Source of the DNA: Nocardioides sp. Root190
Lineage (GTDB): Bacteria > Actinomycetota > Actinomycetes > Propionibacteriales > Nocardioidaceae
Direction of reading: 5' to 3'
Length of the DNA stretch: 64,000 nucleotides
NCBI RefSeq assembly: GCF_001428565.1
Contig: NZ_LMIA01000013.1
Coordinates: 165,030-229,029 of the forward strand
The notes under the pieces: model-generated
Told to the model about the DNA's origin: nothing
Database searches by the model: none
Seen by the model: the letters and a program-made list of their open reading frames with translations, nothing else
Translations under genes and position numbers: made by a program
Shown here: positions 46,251 through 54,521 of the stretch, one piece after another
Position numbering within the stretch: position 1 is the stretch's first letter
Layout: each line of letters starts with the position of its first letter

Positions 46251-46613
46251 GTCTGCATTGTGCCGTCCATGGCTCCGTCGCTGGCTTCGGACCTGCTTCT
46301 AAAGAACCGCCAGATTCTGTCCAATCTAGGCGGCTGTCCGACGCCAGCACTCCTGCGAGAAGGGCTAGTCTGTTACAAGCCCGGTACATAAGGCTGGGTA
46401 CTCTCGACGTTTGCGCAGGTCAGCATGGGTGAGTCAGTCAGTATTACGACATCTGACAGACGTCCTCAGCCCGACGGGGCCCCTGACCTGCGCTTGTGCA
46501 GGACAGGGGCCCTTTTCGTTGGCAGGAGGTTCCGCTGAGATTGTCGTCGGCTCGCGGTCAGATCAAGCAGGTCTCCGGTCGCACGACCAAGGGCGGTGGC
46601 GGCGTCCTCGCCG
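46251..46613. other. intergenic region carrying an orphan terminator
   Basis: About 360 bases between the methyltransferase start and the Fic gene stop. The only clear structure is the hairpin at 46477-46516. A forward mini-frame begins at the ATG at 46425, but its 37 residues run through the hairpin and are not convincing. Confidence 0.4.
46477..46516 (+). terminator. strong rho-independent-type hairpin with T-tract
   Basis: GGGCCCCTGACCTGC (46477-46491) pairs with GCAGGACAGGGGCCC (46498-46512) with one mismatch over a 6-base loop, followed by TTTT. The T-tract orients it to the forward strand, although no forward gene of size precedes it. Confidence 0.7.
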
Positions 46614-47861
46614 TCAGTGACCGCGACGACCAACGCGCTCGGCGAAAACATCAAGTGCGTCGATGACGTCTTGTGCGATCCAGACGCGATTGCGCTGGTT
46701 GCCGTTGGTGCGCGTGATGATCTCAGCATCCTCCAACTGCTCGACCGCTCTTTGTGCTGCCGACAGGGCGACCCCCGTGACGGCCACGATGTACGCGACG
46801 TTGACGGCGGGCTGGTTCAGCAGGTGCGGAAGCAGGCGGCGTGCCGCTGACCCACGTCGCGCGGGGAGCTTCTCGCTCCAGTCCTCGTAGACCTGCTCCA
46901 GGTCGTCGACGAGAATCCGTCCGTTGCCGATGGCACGGAAGGAAGCATTGATGAACTGTCGGATGATCGCCTCGACGTACCCCTCGCGGTAGTCCGTCAG
47001 CGCGTGGAAGTAGGCCGACGTGTCGGTCAACAGGCCGGCAGAGACCGGGACCGTCAGCGTGCGGGTGACGCCTGAGCGGCGCAGCATCGCGTGGACGAGG
47101 GTCCGCCCGATGCGACCGTTGCCGTCGTTGAAGGGGTGGATCGTCTCGAACTGCGCGTGCGCGATGGCGACCTGGACCAGCACGGGCAGGTCGACGCGGT
47201 GGACGAAAGCAATGAGGTCATCGAGAGCGGCCGGAACCCGTGATTGATGCGGCGGCACGAAAGATGCCGTGTGCGGGCTCAGCGCGTTGCTGCCGATCCA
47301 GACCTGCTGGTCCCGGAGTCGGCCAGGAGCGGCATGGGCATGCTGGTCGAGCAACGCCTGGTGGGCGGCAAGGATCGTGTCGATGCTGATGTTGTCGGCC
47401 AACGCGACAGCGCGCCGCATGGCAGTGACGTTCGCCGTCACCAGTTGAGCGTTCGGCCCAGCCTTCGCATCGATGGCAGCCATCGCCAGCGTGCGAGCAC
47501 CAGCGGTCACGCCCTCGATCTCTGACGACGATGCTGACTCGGTGCGCAGGAGCACTGACGCCAGCGGTGCGAGCTCGGTGGCCGCGTCGTCGCCTTCGCG
47601 GGCGGCACGACGTTCGGCGATCGCAGTGACCTCGGCATCGAAGCGGGTGATCTCGCGAACGGCGTCCTCGGCCTCAGCCTGGAGCGCGCCATCAACCTGG
47701 AGCTTGGATTCAGCGACAGCTACCGGCAGAGCCGCTTGATACGGGCCACGAGCCGAAAGCTGCTGGCGGCGCGAGACAGCGTGGTCGGGTTCGCGGTCCC
47801 AAGGATGGGTCTCCCAGGCGACAGCGAACTCGGGCTCCAACTCGCCTCGGGCCTGATTCAC
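46614..47861 (-). CDS. Fic-domain protein with N-terminal inhibitory helix
   Basis: 415 residues from a GTG. The Fic core carries the full active motif HPFNDGNGRIGRTL (about residues 235-248), so AMP- or NMP-transfer to a target hydroxyl is expected. The N-terminal part contains SSEIEG, matching the S/T-x3-E-G/N inhibitory motif whose Glu blocks ATP placement (class II Fic). The C-terminal region is a winged-helix (VNVAYIVAVTGVALSAAQRAVEQLEDAEIITRTNGNQRNRVWIAQDV), the usual layout of Fic proteins of the Fic_N type. The target is unknown. It may act as self-regulated toxin or stress modifier. Confidence 0.9.
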   Translation of the reverse strand: MNQARGELEPEFAVAWETHPWDREPDHAVSRRQQLSARGPYQAALPVAVAESKLQVDGALQAEAEDAVREITRFDAEVTAIAERRAAREGDDAATELAPLASVLLRTESASSSEIEGVTAGARTLAMAAIDAKAGPNAQLVTANVTAMRRAVALADNISIDTILAAHQALLDQHAHAAPGRLRDQQVWIGSNALSPHTASFVPPHQSRVPAALDDLIAFVHRVDLPVLVQVAIAHAQFETIHPFNDGNGRIGRTLVHAMLRRSGVTRTLTVPVSAGLLTDTSAYFHALTDYREGYVEAIIRQFINASFRAIGNGRILVDDLEQVYEDWSEKLPARRGSAARRLLPHLLNQPAVNVAYIVAVTGVALSAAQRAVEQLEDAEIITRTNGNQRNRVWIAQDVIDALDVFAERVGRRGH

Positions 47862-47869
47862 AGCCTGAT

Positions 47870-47875
47870 CTTATA
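47870..47875 (-). promoter_or_regulatory. -10 element of a leaderless fic promoter
   Basis: On the reverse strand TATAAG lies 8 bases before the GTG start of the Fic gene. With initiation about 7 bases after the -10, the transcript would begin at or next to the start codon, a common leaderless arrangement in actinobacteria. Confidence 0.45.
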
Positions 47876-47965
47876 CCACTTTATGAGAACAAGGTGGTGC
47901 AACGCGGCAGATCGCACCTCTCGGACCACGAAGCGTCCACTGCTCCCGTCGACCGGACCGGCCGG

Positions 47966-48109
47966 TCAGGGAAAGTTGCGCTGGCCGCACACCGCGCACG
48001 TCCACCAGAACAGGACAACACTTCCGCCCTCGTCGACGAGCTGCCGTGGCCCAGGGGTGTGGTCGACCACGACCTCGCAAGCGATGCACTCGACGGGCTT
48101 CACGTCCAT
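47966..48109 (-). CDS. 47-residue zinc-ribbon protein
   Basis: The reverse strand encodes MDVKPVECIACEVVVDHT ... VLFWWTCAVCGQRNFP. Two C-x2-C pairs (C8/C11 and C38/C41) are set 27 residues apart with aromatic strands between them, a compact zinc-ribbon fold. It lies upstream of the Fic gene on the same strand, 100 bases away. The family is not recognised. Small zinc ribbons of this kind may bind nucleic acid or protein partners. Confidence 0.55.
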   Translation of the reverse strand: MDVKPVECIACEVVVDHTPGPRQLVDEGGSVVLFWWTCAVCGQRNFP

Positions 48110-48295
48110 GGCTGATGCTCTCGCGTTGTGGTCGGGCTGGCTGCGGTCGGTCGACCCGGCCTCGCACGGTTCTTCGTCACCATCGTCCGGGCGGATTTCG
48201 GGGACGGCCGAGCGTCGGGGCCGTGACCTGACTTCCGGGCCGCGGCGGTCTTTCCCACACGGACCGCTACCCCAGATCGAGGGATCCGGCAGCCG

Positions 48296-48763
48296 TCAGC
48301 CGACCTCGGCCCGGTTGGCCTCCAGCGCAGCCAACGCCGCGCGCGGATCGGGAACGGTGATGGTGACGGTGCGACCGCTGAGGAGCTGGAGCCGGAGCGC
48401 GGGACCCCGGCGTACGGTGCACACCGTCCGGGTGGGCGTCCACCAGAACCCGTAGCTCACGGAGTGCCAGGGAATGTCGACGACCCAGGCGTCCTGGATG
48501 TCGTCCAGGGCATAGCGCGCTCGGGGCCAGCCGAGGAAGCCCCAGTTCACGGCGACGCCCCGCGGGCCGCACGTGGCCCGGACGTCCGATGCGGTGATCA
48601 CCTCCGCGAGGAAGCCGACGAGGGCCACCGCGAGGATCAGTGCGCCGAGACTCGGCGACGACCCGGACGAGAGGCCCATCCCCAACAGCGGGATCAACAA
48701 CAGGCCGCTGATCACGACACTGAACCAGTTGGTCGCTCGACCGGTGTAGACGGTGGTGTTCAA
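48296..48763 (-). CDS. membrane protein with PH-like C-terminal domain
   Basis: 155 residues. Two helices (about 13-32 and 38-58) are followed by a soluble beta domain (ATCGPRGVAVNWGFLGWPRARYALDDIQDAWVVDI) that resembles bacterial PH domains. The gene overlaps by ATGA with the GntR regulator upstream, so the two are one unit, as is common for YtrA-type regulators, which often control adjacent membrane or ABC proteins. Its role is unknown. Confidence 0.72.
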   Translation of the reverse strand: MNTTVYTGRATNWFSVVISGLLLIPLLGMGLSSGSSPSLGALILAVALVGFLAEVITASDVRATCGPRGVAVNWGFLGWPRARYALDDIQDAWVVDIPWHSVSYGFWWTPTRTVCTVRRGPALRLQLLSGRTVTITVPDPRAALAALEANRAEVG

Positions 48764-49113
48764 CGCATCTCCTTGATGAGGGTGACGACATCATCGGAGT
48801 CCAGCCCGTAGCGACGGGCGAGCTCGATGACCGACTGGACGGCTTCACGGATCGGTGCGAGGTCGCCGGTCGTCGCCGTGTCGGCGATACGGGCACCGCG
48901 CCCGCGGCGGAACTCGAGGACGCCCGTCTCGCGGAGCTGCCGGTAGGCGGCGAGGACGGTGTTGCGGTCGACCGCCAGTGCCCTCGCCAGCTCGGCAGCA
49001 GGCGGGAGCTGGTCGCCGACGGCCAGGTCCCCGCTGCGCACACCGCGTACGACGCAGGCCGCCACCTGGTCCTGCAGGCGCTGCGCCGCCGTGTGATCGA
49101 TCCTCCACTCCAT
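48760..49113 (-). CDS. YtrA-subfamily GntR transcriptional regulator
   Basis: 117 residues from the ATG at 49113; the longer frame to 49161 would run through the operator. The N-terminal GntR winged helix has LQDQVAACVVRGVRSGDLAVGDQLPPAAELARALAVDRNTVLAAYRQL, the classic recognition segment. Only a short C-terminal dimer helix follows (AVQSVIELARRYGLDSDDVVTLIKEM), which is the YtrA type lacking a ligand domain. A palindrome overlapping its start (49112-49136) suggests autorepression. Confidence 0.9.
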   Translation of the reverse strand: MEWRIDHTAAQRLQDQVAACVVRGVRSGDLAVGDQLPPAAELARALAVDRNTVLAAYRQLRETGVLEFRRGRGARIADTATTGDLAPIREAVQSVIELARRYGLDSDDVVTLIKEMR

Positions 49114-49136
49114 GGTGCTAATAGTACTAGCACCAT
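49112..49136. promoter_or_regulatory. palindromic operator overlapping the GntR start
   Basis: ATGGTGCTA (49112-49120) and TAGCACCAT (49128-49136) are perfect 9-base inverted repeats around ATAGTAC. On the reverse strand TACTAT sits 7 bases before the ATG, a likely -10 of a leaderless transcript, so the regulator can block its own promoter. Confidence 0.75.
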
Positions 49137-49245
49137 AAGCCGTTGTCATCAGGGCGCTCACTCAACTCCTCGGACGCCCTTGTGCCGGAGTGGCACGCTC
49201 AAGAGGCACCCCGCTGCGGGCGCACCCGACCTGGAAGGAATCCCC

Positions 49246-49527
49246 ATGAAGGCAATGTGGAACGGCGTCGTCGTCGCCGAGAGCGAGGACACCGTCGTCG
49301 TGGAGGGCAACCACTACTTCCCCCTCGACTCGCTGGATCGGTCACTCGTGCAGCCGTCGTCGACCCACACCATGTGCGGGTGGAAGGGCCAGGCGTCGTA
49401 CCTCACCCTCGAGGTGGACGGGAAGACCAACGCAGACGCCGCGTGGTTCTACCCCGAGCCCCTCGCCGGCGCCGAGGAGGTCGCGGACCGCGTGGCGTTC
49501 TGGCGCGGCGTCCAGGTCACCGACTGA
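49246..49527 (+). CDS. DUF427 domain protein
   Basis: 93 residues with a GGAAGGA ribosome site. It carries the DUF427 pattern: MKAMWNGVVVAESEDTVVVEGNHYFPLDSL, then TMCGWKGQASYLTLEVDG and DAAWFYPEPL. The beta-rich fold is widespread in actinobacteria, and its function is not defined. It is not obviously coupled to the Nit1C cluster that begins 150 bases further on. Confidence 0.88.
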   Translation: MKAMWNGVVVAESEDTVVVEGNHYFPLDSLDRSLVQPSSTHTMCGWKGQASYLTLEVDGKTNADAAWFYPEPLAGAEEVADRVAFWRGVQVTD

Positions 49528-49595
49528 CCCGGCGCGGCAGCGAGAGCGGACCCACTCCGCAGGTCCCCGACCCCTGATCGGTCGCATCGACAGCA

Positions 49596-49613
49596 GGTAA
49601 CCGCGAACTTACC
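49596..49613. promoter_or_regulatory. inverted repeat upstream of Nit1C-type cluster
   Basis: GGTAA (49596-49600) and TTACC (49609-49613) form an inverted repeat with an 8-base spacer, about 67 bases before the amidohydrolase start. It is a candidate operator only. A GCAAC-N6-GAAAC element at 49641-49656 partly resembles a GlnR half-site. Confidence 0.35.
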
Positions 49614-49679
49614 GACCGGGTAGCACTCCGTATTCCAGGCGCAACCATTCCGAAACAGCGCCCCGGTGAACTACTCGAC

Positions 49680-50507
49680 ATGAGCCAGGCCACCCACGAC
49701 GCCCATCGCCACATCGGCGTCCTGCCGTCGTACGGCTTCTACGGCGGCCCGCCCATCAGTCCCGACACCACGGCCCGCGCGACGGTCCGGGAGTTCTTCG
49801 CCGACCTCGATGCCGAGCGGACCGAGCGGGCGCTCGTGCTGCCGAACTACGGCGTACCCGACCCCGACGTCGCCTTCGACCTCAACAACCTGGCCATCGA
49901 GGCAGCCCAGTCCGACGACCGGGTCCGCTGTGGGCTCTGGGTCTCCCCCAAGGCCTCCGACAGCGCCCGGAACGACAAGGCGCTCGGCCTCGCGGGCGAG
50001 GACGGCGTCGTTGCGCTCAAGACCAGCTTCCTTCTCGGGGGCTCGGTCGACGGTCCGGACTCCGTCGAGGAGCTCCACAAGATCTTCACCACGGCGGCCG
50101 AGAGGGACCTGGTCGTGCACGTGCACACCTCCCCCGGCGCCGCCTCCGACGTCGACCAGATCGGCAAGCTCGTCGAGCAGTACGGCGCCGACGCCCGCAT
50201 CCACCTCGTCCACCTCGGCGGTGGGATGAGCGGGCACCTGAAGCTGATCGGCGGCCGGTTCTTCGACTGGATCGAGCGCGGCCTCAAGGTCTACACCGAC
50301 ACCAGCTGGGCGATCGGCTTCGCTCCCGCCTGGCTGTGCCAGGAGATCGAGCGCCGCGGGATCGGCCACGACCGCGTCCTGTTCGCCACCGACACCCCCT
50401 GGGGCGACCACGCCGGCGAGTACGCCCGCCTGGCCGCCGCCACCGACGACCCCGAGCTCATCGCCGCGCTCTTCCGGGGCAACTTCGAGGCCCTGTACGG
50501 GTCCTGA
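49680..50507 (+). CDS. amidohydrolase-family protein of Nit1C-type cluster
   Basis: 275 residues of the amidohydrolase-2 TIM barrel type. Metal-site features: an N-terminal DAHRHIG (His pair), VVHVHTSPGAASD, IHLVHLGGGMSGH and the late LFATDTPWGDHAGEY Asp. The enzyme would hydrolyse or decarboxylate a small cyclic or amide substrate. It is the first gene of a run whose order matches the MSMEG_0573-to-0565 region of Mycobacterium smegmatis. Its assignment to this cluster rests on position. Start chosen at the ATG just before the conserved DAHRH. Confidence 0.8.
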   Translation: MSQATHDAHRHIGVLPSYGFYGGPPISPDTTARATVREFFADLDAERTERALVLPNYGVPDPDVAFDLNNLAIEAAQSDDRVRCGLWVSPKASDSARNDKALGLAGEDGVVALKTSFLLGGSVDGPDSVEELHKIFTTAAERDLVVHVHTSPGAASDVDQIGKLVEQYGADARIHLVHLGGGMSGHLKLIGGRFFDWIERGLKVYTDTSWAIGFAPAWLCQEIERRGIGHDRVLFATDTPWGDHAGEYARLAAATDDPELIAALFRGNFEALYGS

Positions 50508-50566
50508 CCGCACCACACCGCTGCACAGCCCCACACCGCATTGCCACCCACCAACGAGGAGCAACC

Positions 50567-51094
50567 GTGACCACTGACATCGACGCCCAGATCAAGGCCA
50601 ACATGGAGGCCTCGACCGCCGAGATCCCGCACCCGTCCCAGCCCGCGGGAACCAACCTCTACGGCTCGACCAAGGTCTTCCCCGACTACCAGGCCGAGGA
50701 GGGCGAGACCTACTTCACCCTCGTGCACGGCATCCCGCACGAGTCCTCGGTCAGCTTCGTCGCGATCCTGCAGGCCACCCGCGCCCTCCGCAAGGGCTTC
50801 GAATCGGCCATCTACTTCTACGGCCCCGGCACCCTCGCCTGCATGTCGACCCGCGGATTCCCGACGGTCGGCGACGCCGGCTTCCCGGGCGAGCTCAACA
50901 CCAACGGCTCGATCGAGACCTTCATCAAGGAGGGCGGGACGATCTACTGCTGCCGGTTCGGACTGGCCCTGCACGGCCTTCGCGAGGAGGACCTGATCGA
51001 GGGCGTCGTACCGACGCACCCGCTCGACGTCCAGGACGCCCTGATCCACTACGCCCGCAAGGGCGCCATCATCAACTCGACCTACCAGCTCTGA
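50567..51094 (+). CDS. MSMEG_0572/Sll0783-family nitrogen starvation response protein
   Basis: 175 residues from a GTG with a GAGGAG site. The body matches the family pattern: TNLYGSTKVFPDYQAEEGETYFTLVHGIPHESSVSFVAILQATRALRKGFESAIYFYGPG, then GFPTVGDAGFPGELN and the cysteine pair in GTIYCCRFGLALHG. The fold resembles DsrE/peroxiredoxin-like proteins. Its cyanobacterial relative Sll0783 is induced by nitrogen starvation. It is thought to act in the Nit1C pathway, but its reaction is undefined. It sits between the amidohydrolase and the radical SAM enzyme. Confidence 0.88.
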   Translation: MTTDIDAQIKANMEASTAEIPHPSQPAGTNLYGSTKVFPDYQAEEGETYFTLVHGIPHESSVSFVAILQATRALRKGFESAIYFYGPGTLACMSTRGFPTVGDAGFPGELNTNGSIETFIKEGGTIYCCRFGLALHGLREEDLIEGVVPTHPLDVQDALIHYARKGAIINSTYQL

Positions 51095-51113
51095 GCGCGG
51101 ACGGGACCTGACG

Positions 51114-52196
51114 ATGGCCGCGCCGACCGACCTCCAGAGCACCAGCGCCACCCGCGTGGACCTGGCCATCCAGGGCATCCGGCTCGCCGACGCGCCGGTC
51201 TCCCGCCGCGCGGGGGCCGGACCGAGCGACGACGGGCACCTCCTGCTCGACGGTGTCGGCGCGGCCATCCCCCTCAACCCCCGCAGCCCCTACACCGTCC
51301 AGGGCGGCAAGCTGCTGCTCGACGGAGCCGACACGGGCATGGGGGTCGAGACCATCACCCGCCCCCGCTTCTACGACCTGGCGACGGCGGACGGCGTCCC
51401 GTACGAGCAGATCGCCCGGCTCCACTCCGCGCGGGTCCTCGCCACGACCGTCGTCCAGACCTGCGTGCGCTACGACGAGGCCGAGCGCTGTCGCTTCTGC
51501 GCGATCGAGGAGTCCCTGCGCCAGGGCAGCACCATCGCGGTGAAGAGTCCCGCACAGATCGCCGAGGTCGCCCAGGCCGCCCACGACCTCGACGGCATCA
51601 CCCAGATGGTGATGACGACCGGCACGTCCAACGGCCGCGACCGCGGCGCCGTCCACCTCGCTCGTTGCGTCCGCGCGGTCCGCGAGGTGCTGCCCGACCT
51701 GGCGATCCAGGTGCAGTGCGAGCCACCGGGCGACCTGTCCGTCATCCAGGACCTGTACGACGCCGGAGCCCGGTCGATCGGCATCCACGTCGAGTCGCTG
51801 GACGACACGGTCCGACGGCACTGGATGCCGGGCAAGGGCTCGGTGCCGATGGCCGAGTACCGCGAGGCATGGGCCGAGGCGGTGCGGGTGTTCGGCTGGA
51901 ACGAGGTCTCCACCTATCTCCTCGTCGGTCTCGGCGAGGACGCCGACGAGATGATCGCCGGCGCCGAGGAGCTCATCGCGATGGGCGTCTACCCGTTCGT
52001 CGTCCCGTTCCGGCCGTTGGCCGGCACCCTGGCCACCGACGTCGACCGGGTGCCTGCGCCCGACCCACGGACCGTCGCCAAGGTCACCACCCGAGTGGCG
52101 GCCGCACTACGTCGTGCCGGGATGCTCGGCAGCGCCCAGTCCGCCGGATGTGCCGCCTGCGGCGCCTGCTCGGCCCTGTCCTGCGAAGGAGCCTGA
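51114..52196 (+). CDS. MSMEG_0568-family radical SAM protein
   Basis: 360 residues. The cluster motif is C117-x8-C126-x2-C129 (CVRYDEAERCRFCAIE), longer spaced than the usual C-x3-C-x2-C but typical of this family. The SAM-binding strands follow (TQMVMTTGTSNGRDRGA, IQVQCEPPGD, IGIHVESLDD, TYLLVGLGED). The C-terminus ends CAACGACSALSC, a possible second Fe-S site. It is predicted to make a radical-based product used with the nitrilase. The next start is one base past its stop, so the genes are coupled. The substrate is not known. Confidence 0.9.
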   Translation: MAAPTDLQSTSATRVDLAIQGIRLADAPVSRRAGAGPSDDGHLLLDGVGAAIPLNPRSPYTVQGGKLLLDGADTGMGVETITRPRFYDLATADGVPYEQIARLHSARVLATTVVQTCVRYDEAERCRFCAIEESLRQGSTIAVKSPAQIAEVAQAAHDLDGITQMVMTTGTSNGRDRGAVHLARCVRAVREVLPDLAIQVQCEPPGDLSVIQDLYDAGARSIGIHVESLDDTVRRHWMPGKGSVPMAEYREAWAEAVRVFGWNEVSTYLLVGLGEDADEMIAGAEELIAMGVYPFVVPFRPLAGTLATDVDRVPAPDPRTVAKVTTRVAAALRRAGMLGSAQSAGCAACGACSALSCEGA

Positions 52197-52197
52197 C

Positions 52198-53625
52198 ATG
52201 GGTCTCGACGTCTCGGTCCTCACCGGCCGTGCCCGGCACGCAGCTCCCGACCGGCTCCTCGATCCGTCGTACGTCGTCGTGGAGGCGGATCCCGCCGGGC
52301 TGCTCGCCTACCGGCGTCTCCGCAGGGACGTCTTCGTCCGCGAGCAGGGACTCTTCGTCGACGACGACGCCGACCTCGTGGACGACGACCCGCGAACTGT
52401 CGTGCTCGTTGCCCGAGCCACGGACGGCGAGGTCCTCGGTGGCGTCCGGCTGCATCCCGCTCCCGGCCCGGACGGCGCCCCTCCGGCACGAGACCTCGGT
52501 TGGTGGCGCGGCAGCAGGCTGGCCGTCGCGACCGACGCCCGGTTGCACCTCGGTGTCGGGGCGGCCCTCGTCCGGGCGGCGTGCGCCCGGGCCGAGGCCG
52601 AGGGTGCGCTGCGCTTCGACGCCGAGGTCCAGGCCCAGCACCGACGCCTGTTCGAGCGGCTCGGCTGGGTCGTCCGCAGCGAGCGGCTCCTGCACGGCCA
52701 CCCGCACCTCGTCGTCGACTTCCCGATCACCCGGGTCCAGCGGCTCGCCGATGCGACCAAGTCCGCATTGGGCGGGCTCCTCTCGGAGCTCGCCGCCGGC
52801 GTGCCCGGAGGCTTCGTGGGCGACGATGCTGCGCCGGTGCCGGGCAGCGACCTCGTCGCGGCCTGCGACGCGATCCTGCCGTCGATGGTCGAGCGTGACC
52901 CCGAGTGGGCCGGGTGGTGCAGCGTGCTGGTCAACCTCAACGACCTGGCCGCGATGGGCGCCGCCCCCGTGGGCCTGCTCGACGCCGTCGGTGCTCGTGA
53001 CGCCTCCTTCGCCCGACGGATCCTGCGCGGCCTCACCGATGCGGCTGCCGCCTGGGGGGTGCCGGTCCTCGGCGGACACACCCAGCTCGGCGTGCCGGGC
53101 CAGCTCGCGGTGACCGCGATCGGCCGTACGGCGCAGCCGGTCCCGGGCGGCGGCGGAGCACCCGGGCACGCGCTGCGCCTCACCGCCGACCTCGGCGGCG
53201 GGTGGCGCCCGGGCTACACGGGTGCGCAGTGGGACTCGACCTCCCACCGCAGCCCCGCCGAGCTGCGCGCCCAGGCGGGCGTCGTACCTGCCCTGCGACC
53301 GAGCGCGGCCAAGGACGTCAGCATGAGCGGCCTGGTCGGCAGCACGGGGATGCTGGCCGAGGCCAGCGGCTGCCGGGCGGTGCTCGACGTCGCTTCCGTG
53401 CCGACGCCCGTCGCGGCATCGACCGCCGACTGGTTCACCTGCTTCCCCGGCTTCGCCATCATCTCGGCCGAGACCGGCCCCGGTCGTCTCGACGACCTGC
53501 CCGCCCACCTGACCACCGCCGTCTGCGGCGAGCTCGAGCCGGGGCACGGCGTCGGGCTGCGCTGGCCCGACGGCGTGGTCACCGACGCCATCACACACAC
53601 CGTCACCGGAATGGGGACTGCCTGA
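52198..53625 (+). CDS. GNAT - AIR-synthase-like fusion (MSMEG_0567 / sll0787 families)
   Basis: 475 residues. Residues 1-170 are a GNAT acetyltransferase domain (LLAYRRLRRDVFVREQGLF, then LGVGAALVRAACARAEAEGALRF, the acetyl-CoA loop). Residues 190-475 form an AIR-synthase/PurM-type fold with GDDAAPVPGSDLVAACDAILPSMVERDPEWAGWCSVLVNLNDLAAMGA and VLGGHTQLGVPG. In cyanobacteria the second half is a separate gene (sll0787 type). The pair probably modifies and activates an intermediate with acetyl-CoA and ATP, though the product is unknown. The stop overlaps the nitrilase start. Confidence 0.88.
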   Translation: MGLDVSVLTGRARHAAPDRLLDPSYVVVEADPAGLLAYRRLRRDVFVREQGLFVDDDADLVDDDPRTVVLVARATDGEVLGGVRLHPAPGPDGAPPARDLGWWRGSRLAVATDARLHLGVGAALVRAACARAEAEGALRFDAEVQAQHRRLFERLGWVVRSERLLHGHPHLVVDFPITRVQRLADATKSALGGLLSELAAGVPGGFVGDDAAPVPGSDLVAACDAILPSMVERDPEWAGWCSVLVNLNDLAAMGAAPVGLLDAVGARDASFARRILRGLTDAAAAWGVPVLGGHTQLGVPGQLAVTAIGRTAQPVPGGGGAPGHALRLTADLGGGWRPGYTGAQWDSTSHRSPAELRAQAGVVPALRPSAAKDVSMSGLVGSTGMLAEASGCRAVLDVASVPTPVAASTADWFTCFPGFAIISAETGPGRLDDLPAHLTTAVCGELEPGHGVGLRWPDGVVTDAITHTVTGMGTA

Positions 53626-54521
53626 TGACCTCCACCCACCATCGCTCGGCCGTGGCCGCTGCGTGCGCAGGCTTCGGTCGCGACGTCGCGGAGAACCTCG
53701 ACCAGATCACCGCCCTCGTGGAGCAGGCCAGGGCGCGCGATGTCGGTCTGCTGGCGCTCCCCGAAGCCTGCCTCGGCGGCTACCTGTCCGCCCTCGGCGC
53801 AGGCCGCGACGGCAGTCACGACGAGCAACCCGAGGACCTGCCTCCGGTGATGGACATCGCTGGGCCCGAGCTGCGTCGCGTCGCCGAGATCGCCGGCGAG
53901 ATGACCCTCGTCGTCGGGCTCTGCGAGTCCGACGGAACCGACCGCTACAACACGGCCGCGATCGTCTCCGGCGACGGCGTCCTCGGCATCCATCGCAAGG
54001 TCCACCAGCCCCTCGGCGAGTCGCTGTTCTACGCCGCGGGCAACGAGTTCGGGTGCGCGGACACGCCGGTCGGCCGCGTCGGGGCCCTCATCTGCTACGA
54101 CAAGGCCTTCCCCGAGGCGGCCCGCGCCCTCGCCGTCGACGGCGCGGAGGTCATCGCGTGCATCTCGGCCTGGCCGGCCTCCCGCACCGCCACCGCGACC
54201 TCGATCGCCGACGACCGGTGGACCCACCGGTTCAACCTCTTCGACGCCGCCCGTGCGCTGGAGAACCAGGTCGTGTGGCTCGCGGCCAACCAGCACGGCA
54301 CCTTCGGCAGGCTCCGCTTCGTCGCCAACGCCAAGGTCGTCGGTCCCGGTGGCGACGTCCTGGCCACCACCGGGACGGACGCGGGTCTGGCCGTGGCGAC
54401 CATCGACGTGCCGAGCGCGCTCGAGACCGCCCGGCGAGCGATGTTCCACCTCGGCGACCGCCGCCCCGACGCGTACACCGCCGTGACCGACCTGCCGCTC
54501 CGGGAGGCCGTCGGTGCCTGA
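53625..54521 (+). CDS. Nit6803-family nitrilase (catalytically complete)
   Basis: 298 residues. The carbon-nitrogen hydrolase triad is intact: E47 (LALPEACLGGY), K125 (HRKVHQP) and C157 (LICYDKAFPE). Substrate-loop segments GESLFYAAGNEFG and ENQVVWLAANQHGTFG fit nitrilases of the Nit6803 clade. In Nit1C clusters this gene (nitC) is the enzyme needed for growth on cyanide as nitrogen source, which is established for other bacteria. That activity is only predicted here. The start overlaps the preceding stop and its end overlaps the next gene, so expression is coupled. Confidence 0.92.
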   Translation: MTSTHHRSAVAAACAGFGRDVAENLDQITALVEQARARDVGLLALPEACLGGYLSALGAGRDGSHDEQPEDLPPVMDIAGPELRRVAEIAGEMTLVVGLCESDGTDRYNTAAIVSGDGVLGIHRKVHQPLGESLFYAAGNEFGCADTPVGRVGALICYDKAFPEAARALAVDGAEVIACISAWPASRTATATSIADDRWTHRFNLFDAARALENQVVWLAANQHGTFGRLRFVANAKVVGPGGDVLATTGTDAGLAVATIDVPSALETARRAMFHLGDRRPDAYTAVTDLPLREAVGA

